Part shown: one piece after another, positions 16,474 through 25,646 of the stretch | Position numbering within the stretch: position 1 is the stretch's first letter | Layout of the letters: each line of letters begins with the position of its first letter | From: an uncultured Cryomorphaceae bacterium | GTDB lineage: Bacteria > Bacteroidota > Bacteroidia > Flavobacteriales > Schleiferiaceae | Direction of reading: 5' to 3' | DNA: 42,046 nucleotides | NCBI GenBank assembly: GCA_913009655.1 | Contig: CAJVWI010000017.1 | Span: 1 to 42,046 of the forward strand | Made by a program: the position numbers and the translations under genes | Notes under the pieces: model-generated | What the model was told of the DNA's origin: nothing | The model's input: only the letters and a program-made list of their open reading frames with translations | Database searches by the model: none

Positions 16474-18699
16474 CTATCTAACTAAAGTGAAAATTCCCAT
16501 TTCCTCCTTGATATCACCAAAAGGAAGATCTAAAACGATCTTATAAGAATATACTCCTTCCGGAGATTGCTGTCCATTTATATTACCATCCCATGACTCC
16601 TGAATATCATCGGTGGAAAAAACCATCAAGCCCCAACGATTAAAAATTTGCCAAACCATGCCTTCAATTCCTATTGCCTCAACTTTTATTCTGTCATTAA
16701 TTATATCTCCATTGGGGGTAAATGTATTTGGTATATATACATAGTAATCCATTTTTAATTCTATCTCCAAAGAAATAGAATCCTGACAACCAATAGAATC
16801 AGAGATCACCAATCCCACTTGATATTTACCTGGTTGGGCATATGAATGAAATGGATTAAGTTGATTAGAAATATTACCGTTTCCAAAATACCATTTGACA
16901 TAATTCGTGTCACTTGACTGATTGTTAAACTGAACATTTAATGGATATCCAGGATTTGGATAATGAGAAAAAGCCGCAGCGGGAATAGGAGCAACAATTA
17001 CCCAAACAGAATCTTTAATCTGAGCACCACAAGCATCTGACACCTCAAATGAATACCACTCTGATTTACTCGGAGAAATTATCCAGGCAGAATCATTTGG
17101 TCCATTATTCCATTGAAAAGAGTAAGGTGGAGTTCCCATTTTTGCCGCGCATAGTATTTCTACAGATTCACCAGGACATATAGGATCTGGACTGTCACTA
17201 ATAGTTTGTATTGAATCATATACCTGAAAATAAATAGTAATACTATCAACTATTGCAATGGACATACATTCATCAATCGCTGAATAATAATAAGTGGTTG
17301 TAGCAAATGGAGTTACAGTGAGTTGACTTGGACCTGTTGTATCTGTCCCCCACCATCCATTGGTAACTCCTTGTCCGGCTGAATATGCTCCATCCAATAC
17401 CACTTGCTCTCCGGGACATGTGATTGTGTCATTTCCCTGAATAATACTTGAACTAACATTCAGCGGGATTTTATCTGCAATTAAAAAAGTCTTGTATTGC
17501 GGAGGATAAACAGCACAATTTGTAGTTACGGGCTGCATAACAAAACGAACAGTATCAAAATTTTCAACTATTCCGTCATCAAATGCAGTTATCGGGATGG
17601 AATCTAAAACAACCCCAGGAAGAAGAGTTACTGAAGTTGGAAGCGGAGCGTAATCGACTCCTGAAATGGCATTCCCAGAATAGTTAAAGTTTATGGTCAT
17701 CGTATCATTGACTGCACCATTGCGATTCAAGTACAAATAAGAAGGCTTACATCCCTCGACAACGATAGTATCATTAAAAGTATTTCCTTGATTAAAAGTG
17801 GAGTTTAATGAAATTGTAGGAAGCTCAAAGCTTCTTGCGCCGAGAAATACTGCAGAATTATATGCTCCATCAAGCACGTCTGCAATTAATAATTTAATGG
17901 TATACAAAGATCCACAAGATACCTCCGCAGCAGCAGTAAAAACATCTGTAAATCCGGGATAGTTTACTACTCCCGAAGGAGAATTCGCATTATACATAGA
18001 CGAATGAGCAACATAGTTTGGATTTGCAGTAAGGCAATTAGATGCTGGATAACTAGCAGATGGGTATCCCTGATTAATTGTATTTATGGCTACTGGAACA
18101 TTAGTACCTGGAATAGTAGCCAAGTTAACTGTATCCATATTAGGATTCCCATTTATACCAGAACCAATTAAGAAAAACCCGAAGACATCATTAAAAGGAG
18201 AACATGTGAAGCCAGTGTATTCTTTAGAGGCAAAAACATAGTCAAATTTTACAGAATCTCCAGGTGCAACAAAACTAAATTCAATCGCCCCTTTATCATA
18301 TAAACTTCCACTTGTTCCAATAGCGCTAAGAACCGATGATAAATTAGCAGAAAGAGTTGATGTATTATTGGTAAATGATCCTGATTGCCCTGGCACAGCA
18401 TCAACGGCATCCGTAGTTGAAATTACAATACCTGAATCCAACCCAAAAGCAGGATTGTTAATATTAAATTTTCCAAATTGAACCGAACTGGGTTGAGACT
18501 TTGGAACCCCTAGAGGCCCAATAGGAGAAAATACTGTGAGATTAGGGCCAACAAATACATTTTGCACCAGCCACATCGGATCATTGCGTGGGGTGGAAGA
18601 ATTAACCGTAATATTTTGGGAGTAAATAGAACGAATCGATCCTAATATTACTAAGGAGACCAAGATGAATTTATGAATTTGAAAAAGTGATCTTTTCAT
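16474..18699 (-). CDS. T9SS type B cargo: choice-of-anchor L and PKD-like protein with gliding C-terminal domain
   Basis: This 741-residue secreted protein has a signal peptide (LVSLVILGSIRSIYSQ). An N-terminal domain of choice-of-anchor L type covers about residues 30-290 (FNINNPAFGLDSGIVISTT, DSVKFDYVFASKEYTGF). Then come a Calx-beta-like segment (about 310-405, SGVDYAPLPTSVTLLPG), Ig-like repeats, and a PKD-like domain (about 570-650, VKWYFGNGNISNQLNPFHSY). The C-terminus (YVYIPNTFTPNGDIINDRIK, then IFNRWGLMVF and EGVYSYKIVL) is the gliding motility-associated, type B T9SS sorting domain. It is probably exported by the SprA/PorU machinery and displayed or released at the cell surface. Ligand and role are unknown. 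Its 3' end faces the UbiA-like gene with 5 bases between. Confidence 0.9.
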   Translation of the reverse strand: MKRSLFQIHKFILVSLVILGSIRSIYSQNITVNSSTPRNDPMWLVQNVFVGPNLTVFSPIGPLGVPKSQPSSVQFGKFNINNPAFGLDSGIVISTTDAVDAVPGQSGSFTNNTSTLSANLSSVLSAIGTSGSLYDKGAIEFSFVAPGDSVKFDYVFASKEYTGFTCSPFNDVFGFFLIGSGINGNPNMDTVNLATIPGTNVPVAINTINQGYPSASYPASNCLTANPNYVAHSSMYNANSPSGVVNYPGFTDVFTAAAEVSCGSLYTIKLLIADVLDGAYNSAVFLGARSFELPTISLNSTFNQGNTFNDTIVVEGCKPSYLYLNRNGAVNDTMTINFNYSGNAISGVDYAPLPTSVTLLPGVVLDSIPITAFDDGIVENFDTVRFVMQPVTTNCAVYPPQYKTFLIADKIPLNVSSSIIQGNDTITCPGEQVVLDGAYSAGQGVTNGWWGTDTTGPSQLTVTPFATTTYYYSAIDECMSIAIVDSITIYFQVYDSIQTISDSPDPICPGESVEILCAAKMGTPPYSFQWNNGPNDSAWIISPSKSEWYSFEVSDACGAQIKDSVWVIVAPIPAAAFSHYPNPGYPLNVQFNNQSSDTNYVKWYFGNGNISNQLNPFHSYAQPGKYQVGLVISDSIGCQDSISLEIELKMDYYVYIPNTFTPNGDIINDRIKVEAIGIEGMVWQIFNRWGLMVFSTDDIQESWDGNINGQQSPEGVYSYKIVLDLPFGDIKEEMGIFTLVR

Positions 18700-18719
18700 C
18701 TTCTATGTTAAATAGATAA

Positions 18720-18727
18720 CGAAGATA
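18720..18727 (-). promoter_or_regulatory. Possible -7 box of the type B cargo gene
   Basis: The minus strand reads TATCTTCG, one mismatch from TAnnTTTG, 20 bases before the start codon at 18699. No clear -33 element is visible. Confidence 0.3.
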
Positions 18728-18748
18728 GAAAATCATTTTTTGCTTAGC

Positions 18749-18756
18749 TATATTCG
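18749..18756 (+). promoter_or_regulatory. Possible -7 box 4 bases before the M20 peptidase start
   Basis: TATATTCG, one mismatch from TAnnTTTG, ends 4 bases before ATG 18761. If used, transcription would begin at or next to the start codon, giving a leaderless message. The alternative TTG start at 18740 would place the box inside the gene. Confidence 0.35.
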
Positions 18757-18760
18757 CTGT

Positions 18761-20134
18761 ATGAATAAATATATCCAGGATAACAAGAAACGATTTATCG
18801 ATGAACTTTTTCAGTTACTTCGAATTCCTAGCGTAAGTGCTGATCCTTCTTTTAAGAATGATGTTTTAAAAGCTGCTCAACAAACTGCAGAATTCTTAAA
18901 AGACGCAGGAGCAAATTCAGTTGAGGTGTGCGAAACCCCTGGGTATCCTGTTGTGTATGGTGACTATTTTATTTCATCAGACCTTCCAACTGTATTGGTC
19001 TACGGGCATTACGATGTTCAGCCAGCTGATCCAATCGAATTATGGTCATCAGACCCTTTTGATCCGCAAATCCGTAATACTCCAATACACCCTAATGGAG
19101 CAATATTCGCAAGAGGAGCATGCGATGACAAAGGACAGTTTTTTATGCATTTAAAAGCATTTGAAACAATGGTAGCTACCAATAATGTTGCATGTAACAT
19201 TAAGTTCATGATAGAGGGTGAAGAAGAAGTAGGTTCTCAAAATTTAGACTGGTTTGTCAAAAAAAATCATGAACGCTTAAAATGTGATGTCGTACTCATA
19301 TCTGATACTGGAATGGTAGCTCCTGGAGTTCCCTCACTAACTACTGGATTAAGAGGTTTGAGTTATGTGGAAGTAGAAGTTACAGGTCCAAATAGAGATT
19401 TGCACTCAGGATTGTATGGAGGAGCTGTCGCTAACCCTATAAATGTCCTTTCAAATATGATAGCGCGTCTTCATGATGACAAGAAAAAAATAACTATTCC
19501 TGGTTTCTACAATAATGTCGCAACTCTAAGCGCACAAGAAAGAGCAGAGCTTGCACAAGCCCCATTTTCGTTAGAAGATTATAAAAAAGCTTTGGATCTA
19601 GCTGATATTGACGGTGAAGAGGATTATAGCACAGCTGAAAGGAATTCCATAAGACCTAGCCTAGATGTAAATGGCATTTGGGGCGGTTATACAGGTGACG
19701 GAGCAAAAACTGTTATTGCATCAAAAGCATATGCAAAAATTTCCATGAGACTCGTACCTCATCAAGACCCAGATGAGATAACAGAATTATTTACCAAATA
19801 TTTCAAATCAATCGCACCGGATTCAGTAAAAATAAAAGTAACCCCGCATCATGGCGGCCAACCTTATGTATGTCCAACTGATCATCCTGGATACGATGCA
19901 GCTGTAAGGGCGCTCAGTGATTCATATGACAAAAAAGCCGTTCCCGTTCGAAGCGGCGGAAGTATTCCCATTGTAGCATTATTTGAGAGTGAGCTAAAGG
20001 TGAAAAGTATATTAATGGGTTTTGGACTTGATAGCGATGCCATTCACTCTCCTGATGAACATTTTGGTCTTGAAAATTATTTTAAAGGAATAGAAACTAT
20101 CCCGCTATTTTATAAATATTTTGCGAAAAAATAG
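18761..20134 (+). CDS. M20 family dipeptidase
   Basis: This 457-residue zinc peptidase of the M20 family (CNDP/PepV-like dipeptidases) has no signal peptide and is probably cytoplasmic. Metal and catalytic motifs are intact: YGHYDVQPAD (His83, Asp85), FARGACDDKGQ (Asp122 or Asp123 as bridging ligand), IEGEEEVGSQN (Glu154-Glu156, general base and ligand), and the C-terminal IHSPDEHFGLENY with the last His ligand. A dimerisation or lid domain lies between about residues 210 and 370. ATG 18761 is preferred over TTG 18740 because family members begin this way. Likely role is peptide catabolism. No substrate can be assigned. Confidence 0.93.
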   Translation: MNKYIQDNKKRFIDELFQLLRIPSVSADPSFKNDVLKAAQQTAEFLKDAGANSVEVCETPGYPVVYGDYFISSDLPTVLVYGHYDVQPADPIELWSSDPFDPQIRNTPIHPNGAIFARGACDDKGQFFMHLKAFETMVATNNVACNIKFMIEGEEEVGSQNLDWFVKKNHERLKCDVVLISDTGMVAPGVPSLTTGLRGLSYVEVEVTGPNRDLHSGLYGGAVANPINVLSNMIARLHDDKKKITIPGFYNNVATLSAQERAELAQAPFSLEDYKKALDLADIDGEEDYSTAERNSIRPSLDVNGIWGGYTGDGAKTVIASKAYAKISMRLVPHQDPDEITELFTKYFKSIAPDSVKIKVTPHHGGQPYVCPTDHPGYDAAVRALSDSYDKKAVPVRSGGSIPIVALFESELKVKSILMGFGLDSDAIHSPDEHFGLENYFKGIETIPLFYKYFAKK

Positions 20135-20228
20135 ATAGTTGAGAATTGGTTTAAATAAACTTTATAATTTAATAAGCTAGAGCTCAAATTAGAGCTTAAA
20201 ATACCCCAACTAATTATATCAAAGAGCG

Positions 20229-20236
20229 TATCCTTG
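20229..20236 (+). promoter_or_regulatory. Possible -7 box 4 bases before the DUF255 gene start
   Basis: TATCCTTG, one mismatch from TAnnTTTG, ends 4 bases before ATG 20241. This is the same geometry as the M20 gene box at 18749-18756. The surrounding 106-base gap also holds an imperfect inverted repeat around 20174-20200 without a T run. Confidence 0.35.
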
Positions 20237-20240
20237 TATA

Positions 20241-22130
20241 ATGAATCAACTCACTGATGAATCAAGTGCATACCTTCAGCAGCACGCGAGTAATCCTATT
20301 CATTGGCATCCATGGTCCAAGGGGATATTAAATAAAGCTGCTTCCCAAAATAAGTGGCTTTTGATAAGCATCGGTTATTCCACATGCCATTGGTGTCATA
20401 TAATGGAGAAAGAAATCTTTGAAGACAGACATATCGCTGATAAAATGAATGAATATTTTATCAATATTAAAGTAGATAGAGAAGAACACCCAGATGTTGA
20501 CCATGCATATATGTCAGCGGCAATTGCGCTAACAGGAGGTGGCGGATGGCCCTTAAATATAGTTTGTCTCCCTAATGCAAAGCCGATATGGGCAAGTACA
20601 TACCTTCCCCGAGAAAACTGGATTAATGCAATAAATAAATTACACCAAATCAATATTAAGTCACCAGATATTGCAGAAGATTATGCGGAAAAATTGATTC
20701 TTGCTCTTAATGATGCCAAAGAAAAAAAATACCCTTTAAAAAAAAATATAAGCTGGATTAATTTTAAAGAAAAGACAGCATCTCTTTGGGATTACAATTT
20801 CGGAGGAAAAAAAGGAAGTCCAAAATTCCCGATGCCAAATACTCTAATGCAGTATTTATTGACTAACCTTCCTGATTTTGAAGAACATTCTTTAAAAAGC
20901 CTAAAGAATATTTACCATTCAGGATCATATGATATTTTAAGAGGAGGTTTATTTCGATATAGTACAGACAGCAGATGGATGATCCCGCATTTTGAAAAAA
21001 TGCTTTACGATAATGCTCTATGGATTCGCTTTACAGCAAAAGCATTTCACCACAGTAAGGACTCTCTTGCATACGAGTCTTTCAAAAAGACGAAGAATTG
21101 GCTTTTGAATGAAATGGAACTGCCTTCAGGATTATTCGCTGCAGCCATTGATGCTGACTTTAATGGTGAAGAAGGCTTAAGCTATGTTTGGACAAACAAA
21201 CAATTAGATTCAGCCCTTGGGGACGCAGCAGATGACTTTAAAGCACAACTAAATGACAATAGTATAAGTTTTAATAATAAAGGGTGGATTTTACATAATC
21301 TAGCAGAGAAAAAAAACAAAACCATATGGGATAATTCCATAAAAAAACTAAAACCCTTAGCGCTTAAAAGAGACCTTCCATTTGTCGATAAAAAAAGCAT
21401 CTGTTCATGGAATGCATTGACCTGTATTTCTCTTCTTGAAGGATTTTTAGCAACGGGAGAAGATTATTTTTCATCAATTAAATCATCGAAGGCCCATTGG
21501 CTAGAGTTTCAATTAGACACCAAGAACCCTGTTCACATATGCTATCCAGATTTAACAAAGAAAAATGATGCATATTTTGATGATCTCGCATTTAGCGCAC
21601 TTCTCGCCTTGAGAATAAGTCAAGCCACACTTGACATTAGCTGGTTGACCAAATGCGAAATTCTTATTGACTTTATATTCGATCAATTCAAAGGTGAAGA
21701 GAAAAAATATTTTTCTTACCAACGTCTAAATAATTTGAACCATACATTTATCAATTTTGAAGATTGGGAAGATGGCACCATCCCCTCTTCCCTGGCCGCT
21801 ATGGCAGAATGCCTTATTGTATGCGGTCATCTCCTACACTCTGAGAAAAAAAGAAACGAAGGTGAAAATATGATCCGAAATGCCTGTAATAAAGCCTTTG
21901 ATAATCCTGACCGCTATTCCACTTGGATTAATCTGTTTCCGTTTTCAAATCCAGACTCAAAGCACTTAAAAATATCAGGTAATCATAGAATTCATCCTCT
22001 ACCTTATTTTAGAAGTCCATTATGGGGCCCATGCGATAATAAGCGCTTTGCCGCTGAAGTATGTACTATGAACAGTTGTCAAATAGCCCATAAATCAATA
22101 GATGAACTTTCTAAGTATTGGGATGTATAA
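20241..22130 (+). CDS. DUF255 / YyaL-like thioredoxin-domain protein
   Basis: This 629-residue protein belongs to the YyaL/SPATA20 family: an N-terminal thioredoxin-like domain (DUF255, about residues 1-160) fused to an (alpha/alpha)6-barrel-like domain. The opening NQLTDESSAYLQQHASNPI, HWHPW, the redox pair CHWC (Cys49, Cys52), KVDREEHPDVD and GGGGWPLNI segments are diagnostic. Length is a little short of the 670-700 usual in the family. There is no signal peptide. The biochemical role of the family is not established; disulfide chemistry combined with carbohydrate- or cellobiose-epimerase-like folds has been suggested. It converges on tsaB with 10 bases between stops. Confidence 0.92.
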   Translation: MNQLTDESSAYLQQHASNPIHWHPWSKGILNKAASQNKWLLISIGYSTCHWCHIMEKEIFEDRHIADKMNEYFINIKVDREEHPDVDHAYMSAAIALTGGGGWPLNIVCLPNAKPIWASTYLPRENWINAINKLHQINIKSPDIAEDYAEKLILALNDAKEKKYPLKKNISWINFKEKTASLWDYNFGGKKGSPKFPMPNTLMQYLLTNLPDFEEHSLKSLKNIYHSGSYDILRGGLFRYSTDSRWMIPHFEKMLYDNALWIRFTAKAFHHSKDSLAYESFKKTKNWLLNEMELPSGLFAAAIDADFNGEEGLSYVWTNKQLDSALGDAADDFKAQLNDNSISFNNKGWILHNLAEKKNKTIWDNSIKKLKPLALKRDLPFVDKKSICSWNALTCISLLEGFLATGEDYFSSIKSSKAHWLEFQLDTKNPVHICYPDLTKKNDAYFDDLAFSALLALRISQATLDISWLTKCEILIDFIFDQFKGEEKKYFSYQRLNNLNHTFINFEDWEDGTIPSSLAAMAECLIVCGHLLHSEKKRNEGENMIRNACNKAFDNPDRYSTWINLFPFSNPDSKHLKISGNHRIHPLPYFRSPLWGPCDNKRFAAEVCTMNSCQIAHKSIDELSKYWDV

Positions 22131-22140
22131 ATTTATGATT

Positions 22141-22863
22141 TCATCGTATTTTGGGAAGTCCGAGCTTAGCCTTTCCTGGCCTAAATATCTTTAAATAATT
22201 AGGCACCCAATTTACGATACTAACAAAATCTTTACTGTTCCATGCAGATTGGACCAGAAAAAGAGCGTCACGAGCCTCCGCATATTTAATCTTAGCATCC
22301 TGTAGGTTTGGCCAATACTCTAATGCTTTTTCAACGCCATCGCCACTAGCCCAAATGTTAGAATATTCCAACCACTCTTGTGGAATAGGCTGCTCATCAA
22401 GTACAAATGGCTTGTCTTGGCTGACCCTGACAAGATCTTGATCAAAAAACGAAGAATAAACTTCCAAACGTTTAGCATCCATTGCTGACCAGAATGCATC
22501 AGCCCTAACTTCTTTTGATATTTTAGCTTTAGCCGCGTGAGCCAGAACGGCTAAAGAAGAATAAGCAATTAAGGGTATATTTAACGGAAGTGCCAGGCCT
22601 TTTGCCGCAGCTGACCCTATCCTTAAGCCAGTATATGATCCCGGACCTTCAGCAATTGCTATCGCATCTATTTCTCTTATCGAAGAGTATTTAGAGCCAA
22701 ATACATCTTTTAAAGAATCATCAATAAGAACATGTAGTTTTTCAGCATGACAAAATCCTTTTTCATCAATTGCAGATCCTGACCAAATAATTTCAGATCC
22801 ATAAGCAACCGCAACACTGCATAACCGCGACGAAGTGTCTATAATAAGGAATTTTGATTTCAC
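22141..22863 (-). CDS. tsaB: tRNA threonylcarbamoyladenosine biosynthesis protein TsaB
   Basis: TsaB is the partner of TsaD and TsaE in making the N6-threonylcarbamoyl group on A37 of ANN-decoding tRNAs. The 240-residue protein has the ASKHA-fold start FLIIDTSSRLCSVAV and the hallmark IAIAEGPGSYTGLRIGSAAAKGLA (about residues 70-93). Length is normal. It lies 10 bases downstream of the HlyD-type adaptor gene and is probably the last gene of the TolC-adaptor-tsaB message. Confidence 0.95.
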   Translation of the reverse strand: MKSKFLIIDTSSRLCSVAVAYGSEIIWSGSAIDEKGFCHAEKLHVLIDDSLKDVFGSKYSSIREIDAIAIAEGPGSYTGLRIGSAAAKGLALPLNIPLIAYSSLAVLAHAAKAKISKEVRADAFWSAMDAKRLEVYSSFFDQDLVRVSQDKPFVLDEQPIPQEWLEYSNIWASGDGVEKALEYWPNLQDAKIKYAEARDALFLVQSAWNSKDFVSIVNWVPNYLKIFRPGKAKLGLPKIR

Positions 22864-22873
22864 AAAACAACTA

Positions 22874-24100
22874 CTAAAACCTGACTGGATCTATGACAAT
22901 AACCTCATCGCCCTCCGACAACTTTCTGCTTACCGCATCGAAAGGGCCACGAATAACCTTATCAACATCATCCAAACCTGAAATTATTTCAATATACTTT
23001 TCATCTTGAATTCCAGTTTTAACAGTATACATTTTAGCTTTATCTGATTCAACTGCAAAGATTACTTCTAACATTTTATTTTTAGTTAATGAATCTTCTC
23101 TTGTTGTCACTGCTTCAACAGGAACGCATCGAACCTGTAGTGATCGTTTTGTCCGAATATCAACAGTTGCTGTCATTCCGGATAGTAAAGGTTGTTGTCT
23201 TTGCGGAGTACTTAGATCTCCATAACTACTAGGCAATATCTCTAATTCTACTTCAAAATTTGTTACCTGATTCACTCCCATTTGCTGTCCTTTTGCTGCA
23301 ATACTAATCTCTGTTACGACAGCCTTAAAGTCATGTCCTAAAAAAGCATCGACGCGAACAATAGCAGTATCATTCATATTTACACGGACAATATCGTTTT
23401 CATTAACATCTATTAAAACTTCCATTACATCCAGCTGAGAAACATTCATCATTTCTGTACCTGCCATTTGGGCTGTTCCAACAACACGCTCACCAACTTC
23501 AATATTTAAACCGGTAACAATCCCGTTCATAGGAGCTCGTATAACTGTTCTTTTTAGATTATTCTTAGCCTCTTTTAGAGAACTTAAAGCACTTTCAAGC
23601 TGATATTCCGCTGATTGTACACCTAACTCGGCAACTTTAAACATTCGCTCTGCAGCATCCCATTCCGCCTGAGAGAGGACCTTTTGCAAGTACAAGGTCT
23701 GATTCCTTTTATAAGTTTGTTGAGCCTCGAGAAACTGAGCTTCCGATTGTGCTTTTGCCGATCGAGACATGTTGACACTTGCATTTGCACGACTAACGAT
23801 AGATTGATATATATCTGGGTTTATTCTTAAAAGAACCTCATCTTTTTTAACAGATTTTCCTTCATGTACATTTAATAAAATTATCTCTCCTGAGACCTCT
23901 GGAGAGATTTTCACGTCAAGTGCTGGTTGAATTTTCCCTGATGCATTAACAGTTTCTACAATGGTATGTCTTTCAACCAAAGCCAGTTCAACAGAGACAG
24001 TATTTCCTTTCTTACCCCACCAGTTTTTTTTCTTTCCTACGACTCCTATGGTGGCTAATAGAAGCACACTACAAATCACAATTATAACTCGTCTATTCAT
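22874..24100 (-). CDS. HlyD/MacA-type periplasmic adaptor of an efflux system
   Basis: This 408-residue protein has an N-terminal membrane anchor (residues 4-20), a barrel-sandwich (lipoyl-like) hybrid domain starting SGKIQPALDVKISPEVSGEI, a coiled-coil hairpin (about 105-185, heptads rich in Ala, Gln and Glu) and the returning lipoyl half RTVIRAPMNGIVTGLNIEVGER. Beta-barrel and membrane-proximal domains follow. This is the layout of MacA/HlyD adaptors bridging an inner-membrane pump and TolC. It overlaps the TolC gene by 8 bases. No ABC permease/ATPase or RND pump gene adjoins it, since tsaB comes next. The transporter must be encoded elsewhere. Confidence 0.92.
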   Translation of the reverse strand: MNRRVIIVICSVLLLATIGVVGKKKNWWGKKGNTVSVELALVERHTIVETVNASGKIQPALDVKISPEVSGEIILLNVHEGKSVKKDEVLLRINPDIYQSIVSRANASVNMSRSAKAQSEAQFLEAQQTYKRNQTLYLQKVLSQAEWDAAERMFKVAELGVQSAEYQLESALSSLKEAKNNLKRTVIRAPMNGIVTGLNIEVGERVVGTAQMAGTEMMNVSQLDVMEVLIDVNENDIVRVNMNDTAIVRVDAFLGHDFKAVVTEISIAAKGQQMGVNQVTNFEVELEILPSSYGDLSTPQRQQPLLSGMTATVDIRTKRSLQVRCVPVEAVTTREDSLTKNKMLEVIFAVESDKAKMYTVKTGIQDEKYIEIISGLDDVDKVIRGPFDAVSRKLSEGDEVIVIDPVRF

Positions 24101-25598
24101 TTTTTATTTTTTTATTATCTGTAACATCTTTTAATGGCGACTGCATATAAAATTTCAAAATGAAGGCCTTAAACTGAGCATCATATTTCGCGCCCAACGC
24201 ATCAGAGACTGCAGCGAGATATGTGTTTTGGACTGTTGAGTAATCATATACTGTTAAAGTCCCTTCTTGTCGTCTAATTGTTGCATCAGTAAAAGCCTTG
24301 CTCGCCGCATTCACTGTTTTTTGGGCTGCTAGATATTGTTTCCATGCAGATGTTGCATCCGAATGACTGCGTTCGACTGTTTGTTCATAATTATCCACTT
24401 CCTGTTGATATTGAAGTTCAGCATTCATTTTATTTATTTGAGCTCTTTTAATAGTATTAGAGATTTGAAAACCATTAAAAATTGGAAGAGACAAATTCAG
24501 CCCAACATATTGCCGTACATTTTCTGAAACTTGACTTTGGAATGATTTTGAATCAAAACTAACCGGCACATTCTGTTGAGTATAAACTGGGGTATTATTT
24601 CCAAAACCATCAAGCCAATATCCAAATTCTAAAACCCGTAATTCGCTTGTAATATTTTTTGCCTGATCTGAATATGATGTAGCTAGTTGACCATTCATTG
24701 TGAGACGAGGTAATCGACTAGCATTGGCAGCTTTAACGGCAAATTGGGCCGATTCAATTCTTAACTGGGCAGCTTTAACATTAGGTTGATCATCAATTGA
24801 GGAGGCAAAAATCGCTTCCGGTCTTACACGAATAATTGCGGGTTGTTCATTAATTCCATATAACGGAATATCCGTAACGATGAATTCATTTATTTTTATT
24901 CCAATACCTTGAGAAAGTATCAACTTAGCTAAACCCAAAGTGTTCTCTGCCGTCAATTTCCTTTGCTCATCACGAGCCAATTGAGCCTCCATTTGAAGAA
25001 GTTCATTAGGAGGAATGGCTCCAGCTGAATTCAATTTCCTAAGCCTAGATACTCCTATTTCCGTAACTCTAAGCTGCTCCAAAGCTACCTTTAGGGCCTC
25101 TTTCGCCATCAATACAGAAAGATATTGAGAAGCAGTATTAAGAGCTACCGTGTTGCGCGTATTGTCAAAATTATACTGAGTTATAAGAACATTTACCTTT
25201 GCTTGCCTCCATGTATTGAGGGTTTGAAATCCATCAAATAAAATTGCACTAAACCCAAGACCTCCATTTGCTGAAGAAAGGGGGACACGATCAATAATGT
25301 TAGTTACCGGGTCAACTGTCAATCCGGTGTTCCATGCATTGCCGGAACTGGCTGAAACTTGAGGAAGCATTGCTCCGAATGCAGCCATGTTATCAGACTT
25401 TGATAACATGATATTATTCTTAGCTTGCCGAATACTGTAGTTATACTCTAAAGCTCTATCAACACAGTCATTCAAATTTAAAACTATCATTTCCTGAGCA
25501 TTCAAACTTTGAACACAAGAAATGATAGTAGATATGATTAGTGAAGTTTTAAAAAAAAAAGAAATACCTGATCTTAAAACCATTCTGTCAAAATTCAT
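24093..25598 (-). CDS. TolC family outer-membrane efflux protein
   Basis: This 501-residue protein has a signal peptide (ends about residue 35, SLNAQ) and two OEP repeats typical of TolC trimers. Repeat one begins LNLNDCVDRALEYNYSIRQAKNNI and includes long Ala/Gln/Leu helices. Repeat two includes VGLNLSLPIFNGFQISNTIKRAQI and ends near YDYSTVQNTYLAAVSDALGAKYD. The N-terminal AL-x-N motif and the GF/LPIFNG turns are typical of the family. It forms the outer-membrane channel for the adaptor encoded next. A -7-like TATCTTTA (minus strand, 25630-25637) lies 31 bases upstream of the start and could give this group its own promoter. Confidence 0.93.
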   Translation of the reverse strand: MNFDRMVLRSGISFFFKTSLIISTIISCVQSLNAQEMIVLNLNDCVDRALEYNYSIRQAKNNIMLSKSDNMAAFGAMLPQVSASSGNAWNTGLTVDPVTNIIDRVPLSSANGGLGFSAILFDGFQTLNTWRQAKVNVLITQYNFDNTRNTVALNTASQYLSVLMAKEALKVALEQLRVTEIGVSRLRKLNSAGAIPPNELLQMEAQLARDEQRKLTAENTLGLAKLILSQGIGIKINEFIVTDIPLYGINEQPAIIRVRPEAIFASSIDDQPNVKAAQLRIESAQFAVKAANASRLPRLTMNGQLATSYSDQAKNITSELRVLEFGYWLDGFGNNTPVYTQQNVPVSFDSKSFQSQVSENVRQYVGLNLSLPIFNGFQISNTIKRAQINKMNAELQYQQEVDNYEQTVERSHSDATSAWKQYLAAQKTVNAASKAFTDATIRRQEGTLTVYDYSTVQNTYLAAVSDALGAKYDAQFKAFILKFYMQSPLKDVTDNKKIKNE

Positions 25599-25632
25599 TT
25601 ATGATAACCTTAAACTACAATTATCATGCTAA

Positions 25633-25646
25633 AGATAGTTCTATCT
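25633..25646. repeat. 14-base inverted repeat at the cox/TolC junction
   Basis: AGATAGTTCTATCT has 6-base arms around TT. It overlaps the stop codon of the small CxxC gene and the putative -7 box of the TolC gene. It could be an operator or a weak terminator without a strong T run. Confidence 0.25.

Noticed and set aside
20160-20205. AGAGCT-containing repeat between the M20 and DUF255 genes, considered as a terminator
   Set aside because: Inverted arms are short and imperfect and there is no T run; better seen as AT-rich spacer.
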